DNA of 8,298 nt from Oligoflexus sp. (GTDB lineage: Bacteria > Bdellovibrionota_B > Oligoflexia > Oligoflexales > Oligoflexaceae): contig JASLCY010000216.1 in the NCBI GenBank assembly GCA_030151925.1, positions 1 through 8,298 of the forward strand, in the 5' to 3' direction. Of the stretch, positions 6,284 to 8,298 are shown piece by piece; within the stretch, counting starts at the first letter, position 1, and each line of letters begins with the position of its first letter. Made by a program: the position numbers and the translations under genes. The notes under the pieces are model-generated. The model was not told the origin of the DNA. It did not search any database and was given only the letters and a program-made list of their open reading frames with translations.

Positions 6284-6904
6284 ATGAGCCTGAGATTGAC
6301 GACCGGTTTCTGCAGCGGAATGAATCTGGTGATGCCTCCCGAAGGCACGCGCCCCACCTCGGGCAAAGTGCGGAGCGCGGTGTGGAATTCGCTGCAGACG
6401 CGGCTCGCCGGAGCGCGGGTGCTCGACGTCTACGCGGGCTCGGGCGCGGTCGGCATCGAGGCCCTGAGCCGCGGCGCGGCCCTCGCCTGTTTCATCGAAT
6501 CCGGCGCCGACGCGCTGAAGGCCCTGCGCACGAACCTGGCGGAAGTCGAGCGGCGCGCGAAGAACCTCGAGCGGGCGCCTGTCATCCGCATCTTCCCGAT
6601 GAACGCCGCCAAGGCCCTGAAGGAACAAAATCCCCAGAGCTTCGATATACTCTGGTTCGATCCCCCTTACGATAAGCTGATGGACCACTGGCCCGCGGTC
6701 GCGCCCGAGCTCGATAGGATCGCGGCCCCCGACGCGCTGGTCGTCGTCGAGAGCCACCAGGAGGCCGCGCAGTATCTCGCGAAGTGGGGCGAGGGCGGAG
6801 GCAACGCCTGGGAGATGACGAAACAGAAGGTTTACGGCAAAATCGTAGTGAGCTTCTTCGAACGCCGTGAAACGCCCGAGCCTGAAAGCGAGTTGAATCC
6901 ATGA
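6284..6904 (+). CDS. rsmD: 16S rRNA (guanine(966)-N2)-methyltransferase
   Basis: A SAM-dependent methyltransferase that makes m2G966 in the P-site region of 16S rRNA during small-subunit assembly. With the preferred start it is 206 aa, near the usual RsmD length. Visible motifs are the family signature G21-T-R-P-T-S-G-K-V-R30 near the N-terminus, SAM-binding motif I V-L-D-V-Y-A-G-S-G-A-V-G at 46-57 followed by E-A-L-S-R-G-A, and the catalytic D-P-P-Y at 126-129. The ATG at 6284 is preferred because RsmD proteins begin about 20 residues before TRPTS, and GAGGAAG lies just upstream, although it is close (about 4 nt). The frame stays open upstream to an ATG at 6167, which would add 39 residues with no family counterpart. 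The TGA at 6902-6904 overlaps the coaD ATG (ATGA), a common pairing that couples their translation. Confidence 0.93.
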   Translation: MSLRLTTGFCSGMNLVMPPEGTRPTSGKVRSAVWNSLQTRLAGARVLDVYAGSGAVGIEALSRGAALACFIESGADALKALRTNLAEVERRAKNLERAPVIRIFPMNAAKALKEQNPQSFDILWFDPPYDKLMDHWPAVAPELDRIAAPDALVVVESHQEAAQYLAKWGEGGGNAWEMTKQKVYGKIVVSFFERRETPEPESELNP

Positions 6905-7392
6905 GCCCTTCGCAGCCGAAAATCGCGGTGTTCGCCGGTAGCTTCGATCCCTTCACCCTAGGCCACGAGCAGGTGGTCCGCGAGGCGCTTCGCCTGTTCG
7001 ATAAGGTGATAGTCGCCGTCGGCCACAGCCTGAGCAAGACCGGGTTCCTGCCGGTGGAGGATCGCTTGAAGGCGCTCGAGCAGACCTTCGCGAAGGAGAA
7101 GCGCGTGGAGGTGAAGACGTTCCAGGGGCTGGTGGTCGATTTCGCGAAGCGGGAGGGCGCGACCTCGCTGGTCCGCGGCCTGAGGAGCTCGGCGGACTTC
7201 GATTACGAACTGCCGATGGCGCATATCAACAGCCGGCTCGCGCATGAGATCCAAACCCTGTTCTTCGCGACCGCCGCGGAGAAGTCCTTCATCTCCTCGA
7301 CGCTCGTCCGGGAAGTGGTGAAGAACGGAGGCGACCCTTCGCCCTTCGTGCCGGCGGCTTTCGTCCCCGTCCTGAAGGGGCTGAAGAAGTAG
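6901..7392 (+). CDS. coaD: Phosphopantetheine adenylyltransferase
   Basis: A 163-aa protein of the usual CoaD length. It transfers AMP from ATP to 4'-phosphopantetheine, giving dephospho-CoA and pyrophosphate, the penultimate and often feedback-regulated step of coenzyme A synthesis. It belongs to the nucleotidyltransferase superfamily. Visible motifs are A-G-S-F-D-P-F-T19-L-G-H22 (the T/HxGH nucleotide-binding motif), R92-G-L-R95, F-D-Y-E-L-P-M-A-H-I-N at 100-110, and I-S-S-T-L-V-R-E at 131-138. The start ATG overlaps the rsmD stop by ATGA and has only a weak ribosome binding site of its own, so translation is probably coupled. No intrinsic terminator is evident after the stop at 7390-7392. 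Confidence 0.97.
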   Translation: MSPSQPKIAVFAGSFDPFTLGHEQVVREALRLFDKVIVAVGHSLSKTGFLPVEDRLKALEQTFAKEKRVEVKTFQGLVVDFAKREGATSLVRGLRSSADFDYELPMAHINSRLAHEIQTLFFATAAEKSFISSTLVREVVKNGGDPSPFVPAAFVPVLKGLKK

Positions 7393-7495
7393 AGCCTAGC
7401 GAGCATCCTTCCGTTCTGAATCATCATGCCAGTCAACAAGACCCACATAAAATTCCCGCTGTCCATTCTTATTTTTGGCGCGTCTTGAAAGGCGT

Positions 7496-7542
7496 GTCTA
7501 GAAGGTCACTCAGTATCATTACATATGCTAAATAGTCTAGAC
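7496..7542. repeat. Repeated GTCTAGA words upstream of the metallopeptidase
   Basis: GTCTAGA occurs at 7496-7502 and again at 7535-7541, where it extends to the 8-bp palindrome GTCTAGAC (7535-7542). The starts are 39 bp apart. The second copy sits where the -35 of the TATAAT at 7555 would be expected. CTAG is scarce in many bacterial genomes, so the repetition may be meaningful, but the words are short. Confidence 0.3.
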
Positions 7543-7554
7543 CGGCTGGCCAGA

Positions 7555-7560
7555 TATAAT
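7555..7560 (+). promoter_or_regulatory. Probable -10 element of the metallopeptidase gene
   Basis: A perfect TATAAT in an AT-rich region, giving transcription from about 7567 and a leader of about 40 nt. No acceptable TTGACA-like hexamer lies 16-18 bp upstream, which could mean an activator is needed. Confidence 0.45.
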
Positions 7561-7596
7561 TCCGACAGTCCCAAAAAATCATGCGTAAATATTGGT

Positions 7597-7601
7597 AAGG
7601 A
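7597..7601 (+). promoter_or_regulatory. Ribosome binding site that decides the metallopeptidase start
   Basis: AAGGA lies 6 nt before the ATG at 7608 but directly abuts the in-frame ATG at 7602, so 7608 is the more likely start. Confidence 0.6.
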
Positions 7602-7607
7602 ATGAAG

Positions 7608-8298
7608 ATGGTAGCCAAATTGCTTTGCTCGACCGCAGTCGCTGTTTCTCTTCTCGGTGGTGTCGCCCAAGCTCGTTTTCTCCCTCCCAACCATCTGGAT
7701 AAAGAAGATAATTTCCGTGACGCTAATTTGACCGAAGACGTTTTCAACGAAGTTATCGACGAAGCCGTCGCTTATTATGAGCCCTTCTTCAAGGTTAATT
7801 TTGGCGCAACATTCCAAGTGAATCGCCTCTGGAATGACTCCACTGTCAACGCCTATGCGACACAGTATGGTTCGACTTGGGAAGTCAATATGTTTGGGGG
7901 TCTGGCCCGTCGCTCGGAGACGACGCGTGACGGTTTCGCACTCGTCCTCTGCCATGAGATCGGTCACCACCTCGGCGGTTATCCCTTCGTCTCTTCGTGG
8001 GCCGCCGACGAAGGCGAAGCCGACTACTTCGCGACCCTGAGCTGCGCGCGCGACCTCTGGAAGAACCAGACCGAGACCAACGCCTTGTCGCGGAACGCTA
8101 TCGAAGCTTATCCGAAGTCCCTCTGCGATGCGGTCTGGCAGGACGAAGCCGATCAGAACCTCTGCTACCGTACGATGATCGGCTCGAAGTCGCTCGCGAA
8201 CCTGCTCGCGGCCCTGGAAGGCAGCAAAGCTAACTTCAACACGCCCGACAAATCCACCGTGAGCACGACGAACCACAATCACCCGGCCGGCCAGTGCC
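7608..8298 (+). CDS. Exported zinc metallopeptidase with HExxH motif (3' partial)
   Basis: The frame is open from ATG 7608 through the right edge, with 230 complete codons visible. Residues 1-22 form a Sec signal peptide (Lys4, a hydrophobic core, then V-A-Q-A cleaved before Arg23). The catalytic zinc motif is H116-E-I-G-H120-H-L-G-G. It is followed by D134-E-G-E137-A-D139-Y-F-A, which matches the ExxAD-type third-ligand helix of gluzincin peptidases such as M48. Glu117 would be the catalytic base, His116 and His120 zinc ligands, and Glu137 or Glu134's neighbourhood the third ligand. Cys115, Cys146, Cys173, Cys186 and Cys230 suggest disulfides in the periplasm or outside the cell. There is no transmembrane segment after the signal, unlike membrane-bound HtpX. 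Proteolysis outside the cytoplasm is inferred, and the substrate is unknown. The first ~80 codons are visibly less GC-rich at third positions than the later part. The C-terminus lies outside the window. Confidence 0.85.
   Translation, partial: MVAKLLCSTAVAVSLLGGVAQARFLPPNHLDKEDNFRDANLTEDVFNEVIDEAVAYYEPFFKVNFGATFQVNRLWNDSTVNAYATQYGSTWEVNMFGGLARRSETTRDGFALVLCHEIGHHLGGYPFVSSWAADEGEADYFATLSCARDLWKNQTETNALSRNAIEAYPKSLCDAVWQDEADQNLCYRTMIGSKSLANLLAALEGSKANFNTPDKSTVSTTNHNHPAGQC

Larger units (their letters stand above)
7393..7607. other. 215-bp AT-richer intergenic region
   Basis: This is the longest stretch without a gene. It separates coaD from the metallopeptidase and is visibly richer in A and T than the flanking genes. 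It contains a T-rich run near 7468-7475 without a stem before it, two GTCTAGA words, a TATAAT and the metallopeptidase ribosome binding site. I see no RNA gene and no riboswitch that I can name. Confidence 0.6.

Noticed and set aside
7393..7500. An intrinsic terminator for rsmD-coaD
   Set aside because: The T-rich run near 7468-7475 has no stable stem before it, and I found no convincing inverted repeat.
7525..7605. A 26-codon frame whose TGA overlaps the ATG at 7602
   Set aside because: It has no ribosome binding site before its ATG, it would span the TATAAT at 7555, and the composition is unremarkable.

Overview
The window is an 8.3-kb, gene-dense chromosomal segment of fairly high GC content. 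It most likely comes from a Gram-negative bacterium of the Bdellovibrionota or another former-Deltaproteobacteria lineage. The Gram-negative call rests on an outer-membrane-type lipoprotein and exported proteins. The lineage is an inference from the style of a STAS plus zinc-ribbon protein and a HEIGHH-type exported metalloprotease; no RNA gene is present to confirm it. There are no IS elements, integrases, CRISPR arrays, tRNA genes or rRNA genes. I see accessory surface genes at both ends and ordinary housekeeping genes between them, and no clear evidence of a new multi-gene system.

Left part (1-2440). A gene cut by the left edge encodes the C-terminus of a probable extracellular protein with a C-type-lectin-like end domain. 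It is followed by a 418-aa lipoprotein with a single haem-binding CxxCH motif near its C-terminus. This gene converges, with a 1-bp gap, on a small membrane-anchored protein of unknown function.

Signalling block on the minus strand (2545-4056). A 159-aa STAS-like protein with a four-cysteine zinc ribbon lies 42 bp upstream of a PAS-GGDEF diguanylate cyclase that keeps every catalytic motif and the product-inhibition I-site. The cyclase ribosome binding site sits in the loop of a perfect 8-bp inverted repeat. The two genes probably form an operon that controls c-di-GMP.

Metabolic block (4141-7392). A complete speA (biosynthetic arginine decarboxylase, polyamine pathway) on the minus strand ends in a strong intrinsic terminator. 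It is divergent from an rsmD-coaD operon on the plus strand (16S rRNA m2G966 methyltransferase and phosphopantetheine adenylyltransferase, translationally coupled through ATGA). An 18-bp palindrome and two overlapping -10-like elements lie in the shared upstream region.

Right part (7393-8298). A 215-bp AT-richer intergenic region carries a TATAAT element and repeated GTCTAGA words. It leads into an exported zinc metallopeptidase with HExxH and EGEAD motifs, which runs off the right edge.
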